Part shown: positions 1-12,399 of the stretch, piece by piece | Position numbering within the stretch: the first letter of the stretch is position 1 | Layout of the letters: each line of letters begins with the position of its first letter | From: Sclerodactyla briareus | Taxonomy: Eukaryota; Echinodermata; Holothuroidea; Dendrochirotida; Sclerodactylidae | Assembly: GCA_026419785.1 (NCBI GenBank) | Contig: JAODTK010005522.1 | Coordinates: 124,001 to 188,000, forward strand | Length of the DNA stretch: 64,000 nt | Direction of reading: 5' to 3' | Translations under genes and position numbers: made by a program | Notes under the pieces: generated by a model | Seen by the model: the letters and a program-made list of their open reading frames with translations, nothing else | Told to the model about the DNA's origin: nothing | The model's database searches: none

Positions 1-3000
1 ACCAAGGCTGCTCAGGCTGAAGAGGGATGGATATGACAACATAACAAATGTCAGGGAACCAGAGGGGGGAACAAGGGTGAACCGGGGTGAAGGTGCAAAT
101 TGCACAGTGGATGTTGCTAATTGGTTCCAGTTGTGTAAGTGATCAATGCTTAAGAACATACGACAAGCACATTGATCCCAACCGGGGAGGTAACTTCGTA
201 TATGCGGGGTGAGCTGTTTCGAGTTTTATGACGACACAACTACCGTTGAGATGGCATGTCAGGTAGGTACACTACTGCTAATTTCGACAGTGGTGCACAG
301 ACTAAATTTTTTCGTTGGGGGGGAAGGTGTCAGGGTTGTCAAGCCAGACCATTTTTAGAGCCAGGTAATTGTGGACAGTGATGCGCATCCTGGTGGAGGG
401 GTATATTTTTAAACATGATGGGCCTACATGCAAATGGGGGCATTGAGAAGGATTCGATCCCAAAATTCCACAAGAACCTCTGTTCCTTTGAATCACCAGA
501 TTTTCTTAGGATCGTTTTTATTCAGTTTATTATTAGGGTGAAGAATTGTGCCAGGCGGACAGCTGAAATTGACCTTAGTATAGTGCCAGAAATTTTGAGG
601 GTGAGGTTGCACTGCCCAGTGCCGCCCAACGTGGTGTCAACCCTAGAACTTTTTAATGAAGGTTCCCATGTACGCAATCTGTTGCTACATCTTTCCAACA
701 AGAAATTGACAAATCTGCATTTTTTCATACCCTACCCTTAGGATTAACGATAGCGGGGGTCCCAGGGGACTATAACCCCTGAAATACCTTTATCAATAAC
801 CCAGGTCTTATGTAATGAAAATGTATGAACTAGGCTCCACGTCAGTTGTGAATGTATTAATGCATGTGAGTAGAGGTTTCTAGCCCGGAGGTTTGAGTTT
901 TCTCATTTGAGCCCTGCCTCATCAATGCGAGTAAAGAAGGTATCAGAGAGCCCCTGGTCCTACCAAAATTAACCCCTGGTCCCATGCCAGATTCCACGAA
1001 CGAGGGGCTCTTTCTTTCGAAAAGTAACCCCTGGACTCTGATCCCTTATTTTGATCCCTGCCCCCCAATTCATTGGGGCAGCACCAAGGGTGCACATAAT
1101 TTCTGTCCCCTTTGAACAATGCCACTGAATGTTGAGTGCAGTATATATATATACGTGCGGAGTATAGTGTTTGGAGCGGCTGCAAATTGTGGAAATGAAG
1201 AGATGCAGTATGAACTACAGTTAAACACTTGGCCGCTCAATATCACGGCATTATTGCACGGATCAAGGTGGAGACGTGACTATCTTCCCGCAGGCTGGCA
1301 TTGACAGAAGTCTATTGACAGAGTGGGGAGCTGTAATAACAGTGGAGCTCTAAGATCAATAACAAGAGCTAAAGGTTGGAGTGAGGTGTAACTACAGTGC
1401 AATGATAGCGTATGGCTTTAAAGCCACTCACGAGAAAAGAAGAATAGTGGAGAAATCTTTTGAGACGACAATGACGACTACATTGAGAAGGATTTTTTCA
1501 TTCCTTTTTCTGTGAGCGCCTAATGTTTGGTGTCTTACTTTGTAGCAATGAGTGTATGGGAATGGGGGGGGGGGGGAATGGGGGGGGGATACAGCAAGAC
1601 CTCCAAGTACAGGGCAATATGTATGCTTGATCTTTACCTCCAAGTCTGCAGCTGCTAATACAGTGATGTCATACAAACAAGAGCTACCACGCAAGGGAAA
1701 GGAAACCATTCTCGGCATGGCCCGGTATTTGCTATATTGCCCATGAGTTCGGTTTCGTGCATCAGTCAAATAAAATTAGTCAGCTTCACCAATTGGAGCC
1801 CCCAAAATCTCTGAAACCACAAATTATTGAATACTCTGGCATTTCACCTCCCTGCTGCCCCCCCCCCTAACCCCACGTGCTGGTTAAATGCAGGACTGTA
1901 ATAGAGTATGGTCGTCGAATAGGAAATGCATTAACCCCATAGAAATGTGTGACCTTTTGCCATATTGGAAAGTATCCTGCCAAATTGGACAGAGACTTTA
2001 AAGACAGAAATCATACTCAAAACAGTGAAGTATAATAGTTAAAAAAACCTTCGAATATTTCCTTTGGTGCTCAAGAGGTGTGTAATTTGGCATTGCGGTT
2101 AAGAAACCACAACAGGTGTACCGCTGTACAAGCCTACGTAGGCCACTGTTACAAAAGTTGAATGGGCCTATATTAGCTTAGCTTAGCTTGGAACTGGTTC
2201 GTTGTTTTTTCCCGTCAACAGATGTTCTCATATTTTGTGTCTCCATTTTTTTTTTTTTATCAAGCAGAGCCCATATCTACTGTACATTCCCCCCCCCCCC
2301 TCCCCCCACAGAAATGAAATCAACGATTGTAAGCGTGTCATTATCATTCAAATTTTTCTAAGCCTTTGCCCATGCTAGCAAGCGCTCAAAGGCCTCATCG
2401 CGGAGAATGTACAAGGACTAGTACAAGGCTGTTGACAGTGGCAGGATTACGCGATAAATCATAAGGCTTCCCCAGGTGACTTAGCACCGGACCATGACAA
2501 GGACATACAGTCCAGTTGAAGGTGTTGGGTAACACATACACACATGTATACAATATTGCAGCACAATCACGAGCGATAGTCGGCTGCTTCTGTCTTCTGG
2601 CTTTTCTAGAATTTCTCTAGCTAGCATGCCTGCAACCTGAATCAGGGATCACGCCAGTGTCTGTAGAACTGACGATAATGAATCACGAATGTGTGCGGTT
2701 GTTATTCATTATTGAACACATTAACCACAGGGCCGTAAGGGAATAGGGCTAAATTTACTCAGTCTCGGCAAATCTGGAAGTATGAAAGCAGATGTTATTG
2801 TTGTAATACGGGTTGTTGGGGAAGGAATGAAGTGGGTGGGGGAGAAGGATGGGTAGGTGAAAGGGGGAGGGAGGGGGGACACTACTTAGGTATGGTAAAG
2901 TAATTCGAGGTAATTGGGAATAGAGGAGCTAACAGGTCCATGAAACTAGTTATTCAAGGTCCAAGACCGGACTCGATGTAACTGTCAGGACTGTAGCATA

Positions 3001-3285
3001 ATTACCCCTTGATTTGTGCACCCACAGTAGCACTCTACTGTAATATCTCCTATCAGAGACCAAATTCCCTGCAACCCCCCACCCCCCCAAAAAAAATAAT
3101 ACCACCATCAAACAATCTTTTCATGCTGCTTCAAAATGGCATATGGCTAGATCATATTGCATGGAAATTTGCAAAATTGTGGACAGGAACCCCAGGATCC
3201 CCTATAAAAATAACATAGTCCGATGTAGACATGACATGTACTTCTAAAAATCTTGTACCAAGGCGAAGATGGGATCCGAACCAGA
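1..3285. other. Unassigned non-coding sequence
   Basis: I find no gene, RNA or recognisable transposon here. Open frames are short, lie on both strands and carry no domain I know. The stretch holds homopolymer-rich spots (poly-G near 1564-1588, poly-C near 2289-2307), a short TA run near 1142 and a purine-rich patch at 2815-2880. Part may be old repeat sequence that has no second copy in this window. Confidence 0.5.
1564..1588. repeat. Poly-G tract
   Basis: Two long G runs separated by AAT. This is one of at least ten poly-G or poly-C runs of nine or more bases in the window (2289, 10668, 11243, 25422, 44738, 49318, 55875, 61919, 62275). It could form G-quadruplex DNA. Exact lengths are unreliable in most sequencing technologies. 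Confidence 0.8.
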
Positions 3286-3289
3286 GCAC

Positions 3290-4020
3290 AGGTGGCTGTA
3301 CTCTCAGGCTTTGTATTTGGGGGAGATGGATTTTAAACACTGATATTATGCATACTTCATAAAATGGGCCGAAGAGTACAAGTGGGACAGACCGAAATAT
3401 CATAACCACCTCATGGTTTAAGCTCATAATGATGAACGAACACATCACCGTGCTCCAAAATTTGTAGAAGGATTTTGCAAGATTTCAGATATGAGCCCTA
3501 GAGCCAACTAATCACCAACTCCGCCAATGGCCCACTACCAAGACCCATATTACATTACAGGAAATCCAGCTTGTTTATAGGAATGGCCACTGCATGCACC
3601 ACTGTGTGTGATTTTATCCATGGGCCGAAGGGCCCAAGTGGAACCTCGGACCAAAAATTCCTGAACAGCCTGTACGGCTATTACGCCATCATTATGATGT
3701 TGAACATTAGCACTGTGCACCAATTAAATTAGTAGGAGAAGCATTTCGTGTGATTGCACATAACATGGGCCCTTAAACCCACACTTGCCCTCAAGTCCGG
3801 AATTCCTGAGAACCCAAAGGTAACGGCACTAACCATCAATATGACGAACATCAGCACTGACCTTTGCATAAAAATTTGTAGGGAAGCATTTTCGTGATTT
3901 CACTGACGGGCCCTAGGGCCCACATTGGGTCTTAGGCTCAAACCCCAAGTTCGCAAACACCCCTGAGGGACCACTACCCAAGAAGAATTACATGTAACTT
4001 TGAAGGAATCATTGAAGCTT
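3290..4020. repeat. Satellite-like tandem repeat, shared with 26590-27060
   Basis: Degenerate units of roughly 175 bp recur here. Recurring phrases are CATCAGCACTG (or CAC-TGTGCACC), AAATTTGTAG with AAGCATTT, GGGCCC-centred blocks, and CCCCTGAGGGACCAC. The same phrases in the same order occur at 26590-27060, for example CATCAGCACTGACCTTTGC and ACCCCTGATGGACCACCACC. It is therefore a dispersed repeat with internal tandem structure. No coding capacity is seen and the family name is not known to me. Confidence 0.6.
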
Positions 4021-4699
4021 GTGGCAGGAGATGCATTTCAACACTGGCCTTTGAAGGGTGAAATTTCTATCAGTCAAGTCATTTCATTCTAGGAAAGTAG
4101 TGTTGTGGGTCAAGGCACATCAACTCAGGATAGGCACATCAACTCAGGATAAGAAATCAGACTGACCCCTGCAAACCGATTCGCCAATTCGTGTGCAAGT
4201 ACACAGACCCAAGGAATAACAAAGAAGCAGACAACGGTTTGTTTCGCTGATTATTTTGCACATCCCATGCTTTTTGGAAGCAGTTCAACAATGGACTCAG
4301 TTCAATTCAGCAAGACGAGGTTTCAAGTCCACACTGAAGCAGTCAAGGAACCATTGGACCATCTAACTTCTCTGTTGTATAATGAACTCATCACAAGTAT
4401 CTGTTTTCCAGCTGTTGAAAGTCTCAAATGACACTTCACTCAGTCTGTTAGAGGAATGCTTCAGAAGTACTGTAGTAGTGCTTAGGTCTACTGAAGTACG
4501 TAGTACAGGTACTCAATAACTCACCACACCCAATGGGGATCCATCACAGTTTCAGAGAGCCACAGACCAAATTTATTCCTTGTCGCCCAAAATAATTTAA
4601 TAATAATCTCAATGCACCATTTTGCAACGACAACAGTTGACTGAATGCTTTACTCGTGCATTGATGGGGAGATTTAAGGATATACCGTTCCCTTTAGGG

Positions 4700-4855
4700 G
4701 ATAAATACGAGGGTGCCGAGGTCGTTTGTTTTGCATTTTAAGACCGATGATTCGTCATCGTGGGCTTACACCCCATCCGAAGGCGAGGGGTTTTGCCTCT
4801 ACGATGACGTCTTCAGAGTCTTAATGCAACAAAAGACCGAGGCACTCGTTTTATC
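4700..4855. repeat. Long inverted repeat (foldback element)
   Basis: The left arm (4700-4760) is the imperfect reverse complement of the right arm (4802-4855). The outer part GATAAATACGAGGGTGCCGA pairs with the complement of GCACTCGTTTTATC, and the inner TTCGTCATCG pairs with CGATGACG. The loop is about 40 bases. It could be a foldback MITE or a structured transcript. A small open frame crosses it (4713-4946) but shows no domain. Confidence 0.65.
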
Positions 4856-4859
4856 GCCA

Positions 4860-6150
4860 TTCATAAATACAACTCGAAAAAGTATAAAAATAACTCGTAC
4901 AAATGATTTTACGGCGATTTTTCGTTGTTCAATAACATTCTCCTAATCGGGTCAGTGACATCATATGGCGAATCCTCCGATACTTACTTAGTCAAGCAAC
5001 AACGATATAGTTCGAATTGAAGGCTGGGGTGTCTACTGTGCATTTTACCCAACATCAGCATAAACCACTCTGTGCAGTTTCTTCTGCACTGTTTAATTGA
5101 TTGAAAGCTAACCTTGTACTCAACTCCCAGTCCACGAAGAACTTTGAAACCGACGTGCGGCAAGATTGCAATCTACAAAACACCTATCACTATCGAATCG
5201 CGCTCGCAGATAGAAAACCTCTAGGTTAGATGACCAAGACATACCAGGTAACTTCTGCTGGTTGGAATAAATGATTTTCATCAATTTTCAAGGTTCACTC
5301 ATTTCGAAACCGACAAGCTGTGTCGCGACTGTAGCCTAACGTTTTGTAACGTGATATAGCCACTGATCACCTACGCCGCTACGCGAGACGGTGACCCGGC
5401 ATTTTCGAAGGCTCCTTGATACAGTTTAAAGATATTGCAATGCCACGACCTATTTTTCATTATCTAGAATAATAATTTCAAACATGGCACTGTTGAAGCT
5501 GCTGGTGTTCGCCGTTGGAACTAATATTTGACAATATGAGCGTCGCCGTAGCCGGTATTTTGTGAGCCAGACGGGCTGCAGTATTTAGCGGTGTTACTGA
5601 ATGTTTGTGTGTGTAAACAATTCGGCCTAGAGCGGACGCGGGCCTCTGTAAAACATTTTGTGTGTGATAAGTAGCTTTTTACACCTTCTGTACAGTGTCA
5701 GACTGTCTCGTGCTTGCGCGCTATGTAAGGTCTACTGTTGATGTACCTTGGAAGTGCTGTGAGGTGACATCAACAATGTATTACCCTAGTCACTATTAAA
5801 ACGAAAAAGGTTGATATGTTTTTCAAGTTACTTTGTTCAAGGCTTGTACATGGTAAGGTACATTTACTATGCTGCACCCCAGCCTAACAAGCATATTCAG
5901 ATGATCATAATTCTCCTCAGTCACATAATATGCAAAGCCCCTACCCTCGATTCAAATCGATACTGGGTCTTGATTCAACTCTTTGGCCATCAGATTGCGG
6001 AAACCATAAAGGATTTATGAATAGCACGAAATAACTCTTTTTCATAATGTCTCGAGTAGTTTAATACCGCACATTAACAATAGTTATACTCTCACAGGGT
6101 ATGGTGTCCCTTTTCCCTGATGAGTGATATAAGCGCTTACTCTTCGGGGC
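4860..6150. other. Unassigned sequence, locally CpG-rich
   Basis: No gene is recognised. CG dinucleotides are denser between about 5120 and 5740 than in the flanks, which may mark an old promoter or simply less methylation decay. Open frames are short and lack domains. Confidence 0.4.
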
Positions 6151-6153
6151 CCC

Positions 6154-6409
6154 ATGACCCACTTCCCGTCATGCTGTGTGGGCCCTCTTGCCCATCCGAA
6201 ACCCACCTCACTCTCCATATCATTGTGCATTTCATCTGGTGACAATATTCTTTTCGATGTACAGAATATGCAGCATATATGACCTATGACCCACGGTTCC
6301 GGTCATGGGACCACTTGCCCGTCTGAAACCCCCTACTCTCGCTATCAGTGTGCATTTCCTCTGGTGAAGTCTGGTGTCAATACTCCTTCCATGCAGCAAA
6401 ATGTGACCT
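6154..6409. repeat. Two-copy tandem repeat, about 133-bp unit
   Basis: Unit one (6154-6283) and unit two (6287-6409) share ATGACCCAC, a CTTGCCC block, GTGCATTTC-TCTGGTGA, the TCAATA/ACAATATTC block and a closing ATGTGACCT or similar, in the same order. The copies have diverged. No coding is seen. Confidence 0.55.
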
Positions 6410-6878
6410 ACATGTACAAGTATGACAGCTAAACCTGAATGCCACCTCCACTATCCCATTCTGCATGATGGCAGACACCTATTTGTCCTTGTCTCTGCTC
6501 CAAGCACATCTTCACAGAAGGACATTTGGTATCAATATCTTTGGATCTCTCGCAGGATAGAGGATACACATTCCTACACTGTACCACAGGGAGCGGGACC
6601 CTCTGGAATGCTCACCCCACACTAAAGGTGCCAGTTAATAGATGCCCTGGGGACAGAATAGCTCACTGAGCTCTCCACACAGCTGGCTTTGCCAGGGTAT
6701 TCTGAAGGGTATGTCTCAAACAACACATTGTGATGTCACAGGGTAGGCCCTCCCCACTGTTGAATTCATCCTCCTAGTGTACACAGTGCGATTTACGCTC
6801 CACATAAATGATATCTACCACACACCTAGCCTGTTAAATAGGCATTTGATGTTTTACGCAATTCCGCCTTCAGTCATA

Positions 6879-7164
6879 CAGGGTTCCTGCCGATTCTGGG
6901 CAATCATTTCCATGACTTTTTCATGACCGAATAAAGGATTCCCATGACCTTCTCTATGAGATCTTGCACAGAATTCTCAACTGAACTTACAAGAAGCCGA
7001 AGCAACAACAGCAAAACAGCTGTGAGAAAGTGACAACATCACTCCATGAAAATTTACATGACTCAACAACTTTTCAGTGAATTTCAAAACTTATCCAGGC
7101 CTGGATTTCTACTGATGGAAATTCCATGACCTTTCCCAGGTTTTCCATGACCGAGGGAAACCTG
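6879..7164. mobile_element. 286-bp hAT-like MITE with target-site duplication
   Basis: The element begins CAGGGTTCCTGCC and ends with the reverse complement of CAGGTTTCCCTCGG, giving imperfect terminal inverted repeats. Both subterminal regions carry CATGAC and TTCCATGAC repeats. The six bases GTCATA lie immediately outside both ends (6873-6878 and 7165-7170), a clean duplication. CAGGG-type ends are typical of hAT elements, though hAT duplications are usually 8 bp. There is no transposase, so it is non-autonomous. Confidence 0.65.
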
Positions 7165-7170
7165 GTCATA

Positions 7171-7660
7171 TCAAGCCTTTCATACTATACACAGGAAGAC
7201 ATGATTTGCTATCGGCGGTTTGCCTATGAAAATGCATGATGTAGGACCTCGTTCTCAATTATTTTTGCTCGCTGCGATCTGAAATCCACACACTATTGAC
7301 TGGGCCTTCAGGCGGAGTCTGGAGATAAACAGTGCAGTAGATTCATCATTTCGCAGAATAGGGTTATCACGTTCTCAGTGGCCATGCTCTGTAAGTGATT
7401 GACAGCTCCATGGAGCACAGAATTACGTGACTACCGTTAGCATGTATCATAACACATTCTTGCATTGCAGTCTGGGCTAGACATAAATAATCAGAAAGAT
7501 ACTGCACTTCTGAAATACTTAGTAGAATACTTTAGGCCAACACCTACACATGCTTCACCGAGCAATATGGTATCCAGATTTTCTCAACGGAGGGATGGAT
7601 AGAGGCTCAAAGTCCTACTCCTACTGGAACACACAGGACGAAAGGAGCCAGAGTGATATA
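7171..7660. other. Unassigned sequence
   Basis: No gene, RNA or second-copy repeat recognised in this interval. Confidence 0.4.
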
Positions 7661-7661
7661 T

Positions 7662-7752
7662 CCCGTCAGGGCTTTGATAGTCCGTGGACCTCCCCGACGA
7701 GAGTTGACGAGCTGTTCCGGACAAGGGGGAGCAGGTTCAATTCCCTGACGGG
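7662..7752 (+). repeat. tRNA-like sequence, probably a SINE head or tRNA pseudogene
   Basis: A 91-base segment is closed by a perfect 10-bp complement, CCCGTCAGGG and CCCTGACGGG. It contains GGTTCAATTCC, which resembles the B box of RNA polymerase III promoters. The A-box region is poor and a standard cloverleaf cannot be drawn cleanly. I read it as a tRNA-derived relic rather than a working tRNA. Confidence 0.4.
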
Positions 7753-8005
7753 CTAGGTACAACCTCTGACAGTAGTGTTTCAAACCTGCTTGAAAAATGA
7801 ACTTGCACCTGCCCTGTGCCCTCACTTTAAAACAATATCAATCCCCACCCACCCTTAAAATCGGTCATTTCGTAGCAGGTCAAGATGTTGGTGTTTAATC
7901 AAACCTGATGTCACAGCCATCCATCCCCTTGAGACGCTATATACCCAGAACAACCTTAAACTGAGGGGATTACCTCTGTTTTGGACCAATAATCCTAGTT
8001 TTAAT

Positions 8006-8479
8006 ATGCGGATGTCACAAGCTCGAAATTGGTCGTCTCGTACCTCTTCTTGAAAATTCTCCATTTAGAGGGATGGCACTTCAACGAATTCTTTTTGATC
8101 TCCTGAAAATCTCTTTTTTGTACATAGAATCCAAATGACCTTAATTGGAACAGAGTGTTCCAATGATAATAAGCGTTAACGTATGTTCTATCTGTGCCAT
8201 TCCGGTAGCAGGCAGTTTCCAACTTGGCTGTTGTTTATAAGAATGCGGACGTCACAAGCTCAAAATTGGTCATCTCGTACCTCTCCTTGAAAATTTTCCA
8301 TTTAGAGGAATGGCACTTCAACAAGTTCTTTTTGATCTCCTGAAAATCTCTTTTTTGTACATAGAATCCAAATGACCTTAATTGGAACAGAGTGTTCCAA
8401 TGATAATATGCATTAACGTATGTTCTATCTGTTTCATTCCGGTAGCAGGCAGTTTCCAACTTGGCTGTTGTTTACAAGA
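8006..8479. repeat. Recent tandem duplication, two 237-bp copies
   Basis: Copy one (8006-8242) and copy two (8243-8479) are nearly identical and directly adjacent, differing at a scatter of single bases. On the minus strand both keep an open frame of about 73 codons starting METACYRN and ending near ELVTSA, with six or so amino-acid differences. The protein matches nothing I know. The open frames may be an accident of shared ancestry, or these may be duplicated exons. Confidence 0.8.
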
Positions 8480-8480
8480 A

Positions 8481-9414
8481 ATGAACATGAACTGTGCCCT
8501 CCTAAAAACTTGCTGTGCTGGCATTCTCGAGGATTTAGACTTCCAACCGCATAGTAGTTTGTTATATTTGTTGAAAAGTAGTACATATTTGTAATGACTT
8601 GATATACCCACCCTTCCCCCTGTCCCCTTCCCCCACCTCGTCTATGACATTACAAAGTCTCGAGAGCATTGTACAACAGCTATATACCTTATTATAGAAC
8701 GCAAGCGGGTTTTCAAATTTTCTCCAAACTATTCCATTCCATCCTTGGCAATGCCAGTACTGAAGAATCATCCTTTTCCCTTGTGATGTACCAGAGCCTG
8801 CAATAGCTAATCCTGCCTTAGCCCAAGGCAGCCTTTCAACCATGCATGGAGCAACTATTGGAATGGTTACAAAGGGCATGACAATATATTATTATACCAC
8901 TCAGAAGTCGGAACACTGATTCCATGGTGACAGCACGCTTGTTGGGCTTACGAGGTCAGCATTTAGGGTGGCGCTCTTTCGATACTACAAAACCGACGGC
9001 ATCCTCGTTGAGAACATTGAGGAACATGACCCAGGCAAAGTGGGTTGCAAATCCGATAACCAGAAGAAGTTACGGTTGCTGATACACCTGCCCAGCATTA
9101 GCTAGATCTGGTGGTTGATTAGAAATTTCATGGGTGGATCTGAGTGGAATATGATGGAATATACAGACCCTCCAGTTCACAATCATGGTTATCTTCCACA
9201 TTTTTTAGTAGGACATTCAGACCAATAGACTGTAACCCCCTCACTGTGTTTTTTTTTGGGGGGGGGAGCTGAATTTCCCACAAGATTGATCACAATAGGC
9301 AACTGAGATGACACTACACCTAAAAGAGTGATGAATGGGAACAAGAGGGTGGGGGGAACAGGGTGGGAGAAAAGGGTGGGAAGAGGAGGGAAGATGAGGA
9401 GTTTACAAGATATG
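8481..9414. other. Unassigned sequence
   Basis: A minus-strand open frame (8562-8879, 105 codons) has no recognisable domain. A poly-T/poly-G tract lies near 9248-9267, followed by a purine-rich GGGTGGG patch at 9345-9400. No second copy was seen in the window. Confidence 0.4.
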
Positions 9415-9788
9415 AGGCGGATTAGCTCAGTAGGTTAGAGCTCCAGACTGCAAACTATTGAGTTTGGAGCCCATTAGAAGCCCGAGGACTTTTCTGCATG
9501 ATGATGGAAAGGGCAAGTCTCCTGAGATGTTCCACGCCACCCAGTGTGTTAAAGTGTGTGTACCTTAAGAGGTGACTTATGGAGAGTATCGATATTGATT
9601 TTGGGAAGTCCCCCTTGGGACCCAAATTTACTTTGTTCTGAAATGGTGCGTCGGGAGACACAAGCAAGAGTGCGGGCTGTATGGTACGGGTGTGTCTAAT
9701 GATCGGGGTAATATCTGTAAAGCGCTTCGATCAGGTCTTCCACCTAGAAAGCGCTATATAAGAACGAGATCTGATATTAATATTATTA
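9415..9788 (+). mobile_element. tRNA-derived SINE
   Basis: The head resembles a tRNA: TAGCTCAGTAGG fits the RNA polymerase III A box, followed by an anticodon-arm-like CCAGACTGCAAACTATT, and GTTTGGAGCCC in the B-box position. The tail carries two copies of AAGCGCT, the second followed by ATATAAGAAC, and ends in a short TATTATTA tract. That AAGCGCTATATAA type of tail is familiar to me from SINEs of marine deuterostomes. About 370 bp, apparently full length. A tail fragment of the same kind lies at 23836-23905. Confidence 0.75.
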
Positions 9789-10304
9789 GACAACCATTAT
9801 GTTTTCCAGATCATGACCAATACTAGGGAAGAGTGTCGCAGAGGCAAATCCAGCTATGGCTTTGTCATTGCTCTGCATGAGAGTTATGTAGCACACGCTT
9901 GCCCATCAATGGAGGGTGGCATAGAGCAAACATTCTGGCAACTAACTTATTCACCTGGCAATATCACAAGTCACAGTCCTGGTCATTCTGCTGATTTCCT
10001 CTGCTGCGGATTCGTACTTCTTAATCCTTAACGCTTTTACAGAGAATTCTTCAGTGGAAACAGGGATTTTTCCTAAGACGATCGACAAACATGCTCTTCA
10101 ATTTGCATTGCTATCTACAGTTTCAAGGAGACGATCGAGGTTCATTAGCAGGCCCAGACCATGTGATCCTGTATGGACACTGCAAGAGCTCGCAGAGGCA
10201 TGCCCGTGACTGGTATCCTTGTTTGCTCCATGGGGTGGCGTTCATCGTCACCATCTGACAGAAACAAGAGTATTTCGACAGCTTCTTCTGAAGACAATAC
10301 GGCA

Positions 10305-10965
10305 GTGCTGGATCCTAACCAAGAGACTTGATAAGCCCAGACCGCCCAATGACCTTCCGCAACCCCAAAACACCAGCATCGGCTGCTGAACACTTGAAGG
10401 GGTGGGAGAGGCCTGGACATCAACCACTTCAATACGCAGTGGCTGGATCCTCTCCAGAGAACCTAATAACCCCAGACAACCCCAATTTTCTTCAACAACC
10501 CACAAAACAAACAGCTTTGATTGTTGAAGAGTAGAAGGTGGTGCACCCATGTATATCACCACCACAAAAGGGAAGTGCTAAATCATAACCAGGGAACTCA
10601 ATAACCTCAGACAACCCCAATTTTCTTCAACAACCCACAAAACGAACAGCATTGGCTGCTGAATACTGGGGGGGGGGGGGTGGGAGAGGCCTGGCTCATT
10701 GCTCAAATACATCATTGTCTTGGATCCTAACTAGAGAACCTAATACCCCAAACACCTCAATCACCTTCAACCCCAACAAAACAAACGAGCTTTGACTGTT
10801 AAGAACTGGAAGGGTGGGTGTACCCCTGTCCATCACTACTACAAAACAGCAGTGCTAAATCATATCCAGGGAACTCAATAACCTCAGACAACCCCAATTT
10901 TCTTCAACAACCCACAAAACAAACAGCTTTGGCTAGCCAGAGATGAAAGGGTGGGTAGATGCTCA
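10305..10965. repeat. Tandem repeat, about five units of 134-143 bp
   Basis: Units starting near 10311, 10445, 10588, 10722 and 10855 share CAGAGAACCTAATAACC, CAACCCCAATTTTCTTCAAC, CCCACAAAAC and a GCTTTGGCTGCTGAA-like block. Units alternate between one ending in GGGTGGGAGAGGCCTGG and one ending in CACTACTACAAAA-GCAGTGCTAAATCAT, which suggests a higher-order dimer. A 13-base poly-G run interrupts one unit. A degenerate sixth unit may follow to about 11010. Confidence 0.75.
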
Positions 10966-10989
10966 TGCATCAAACCTAATAACCTCATG

Positions 10990-12395
10990 TTCCCCCCCAC
11001 CAGCCCAATCCTCCAACTACTCAAAACCTACAGAGGAATCCACATGATCATCAGGAAACGCAGAACCACCAGAATGGCACAAGTCTGTGAGTCCTGAGCT
11101 ATGAATAACCTACCCCACAATGGGCCTGGCACCTGCCCAAATGGCCCATCAAGACCGACCTGCGAACACACGAATCTGGGTTGAAAACCCAATCAGGAAA
11201 AACAGCCCTATCCATTCATCCTGACGATACGCAGGAGCAGGAGGGGGGGGGGGGCACATCTAATTGAAGTTAGGTCTTGGAGTCAAGTCACCTTGTCAGT
11301 AGCCTTGTGTTGAGAGATTGAAAAATTCCTGATCTGCTGGATTTATCCGGCATGCAGATTCTCTCTGCAGTGTGCCACGTTTCGCAGCCTTGATAACCAC
11401 AAATCAATGGAGGGTTCACATTGTGATGTTACTTTCAATATCGGAAGCAAACAATCACACTGCACGGATGACCCCATGTTGAATAATGCATTTATTGATG
11501 GCAAGGCCATGATATGCGTGAAAACAAGCAAGTCGAGAATCGCTGTTTACCTATTTGACAATTGGACATGGTGAAGTTTTCCTTCGTTTGAACAAGACTT
11601 GATATAGAAGATTTGTCGGGAGGGGCACAACTGCTGGAATTCTTGGGGAGAGTGCCAGATGAAAGCAAGCAGAAACACAGGAACAGATCAATGTCCCAAC
11701 ACAAGACTATTTCCTACGGTTGACCTCCCATGTCAAAGATGGAATAAACCCAGAGGTCTATTCTTAACCCCCAGAACCAAGGTGCTTCAATCCGACTAGC
11801 AAACACTCTCTCTCTGTAGAGTTATGTTTACCATTATTATTCGAATGGATAAACACTGCACGAATGCAAACGCTCGCATCTACAAAGCAGTAAATGCAAA
11901 CTAATACGGATTACGGACAGGTTCAGTGTATCGAAATCTATTCGCAAACATATGGCGAAAACGCTACAATTCAAATGTAATCAGGGATCAATCTTCCGGT
12001 TGTCCTAGATTGAAGGAAAACCAAAATTGAGAATCAATCTCAGCTGGGCTTCAAAATAGGACACAGCAATCACCAACAGAAATGCGGACGTGCTTCCACT
12101 AGGGCATGGGTTTTTTGATAAAATGAATACTGTGGGTAACATTTATTTCAGCAGGAATGCTTTTTTCCACATATCATTCGGAATAAGCACCCTCTCTTCT
12201 TTAAGCACCCAACCAAATTTTTGCAATGCATTTGCACTGATCTAGTCAAGGAGTTAGGCCTGGGATAGCCACAATACACTACAAAGTGGCGTTAGGCTAT
12301 GCCAGAAATTTCGAGTATAAACAATGAATTACGAAAAAGTTGAGGACAACTGCAGCTTGGATACAACAGAGGTTATATCAGGAAAATGGAAAAAC
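10990..12395. other. Unassigned sequence
   Basis: No gene or second-copy repeat recognised. A minus-strand open frame at 11492-11704 ends in AAATAG followed by GTAAAC, which could be a splice donor, but the peptide has no domain I recognise. Confidence 0.35.
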
Positions 12396-12399
12396 TCTA

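Noticed and set aside
862-935. tRNA-like or SINE head around GCCCGGAGGTTTGAGTTTTC
   Set aside because: No A box and no B box within tolerance; too weak to call.
9415-9490. Functional tRNA gene with a GCA-like anticodon
   Set aside because: The T-arm is degenerate and the sequence continues into a SINE body and tail.
11492-11704. Minus-strand frame ending at a possible GTAAAC donor
   Set aside because: Considered as another exon of the PA-domain gene, but its peptide (NSSSCAPPDKSSIS) does not match any part of that family convincingly.
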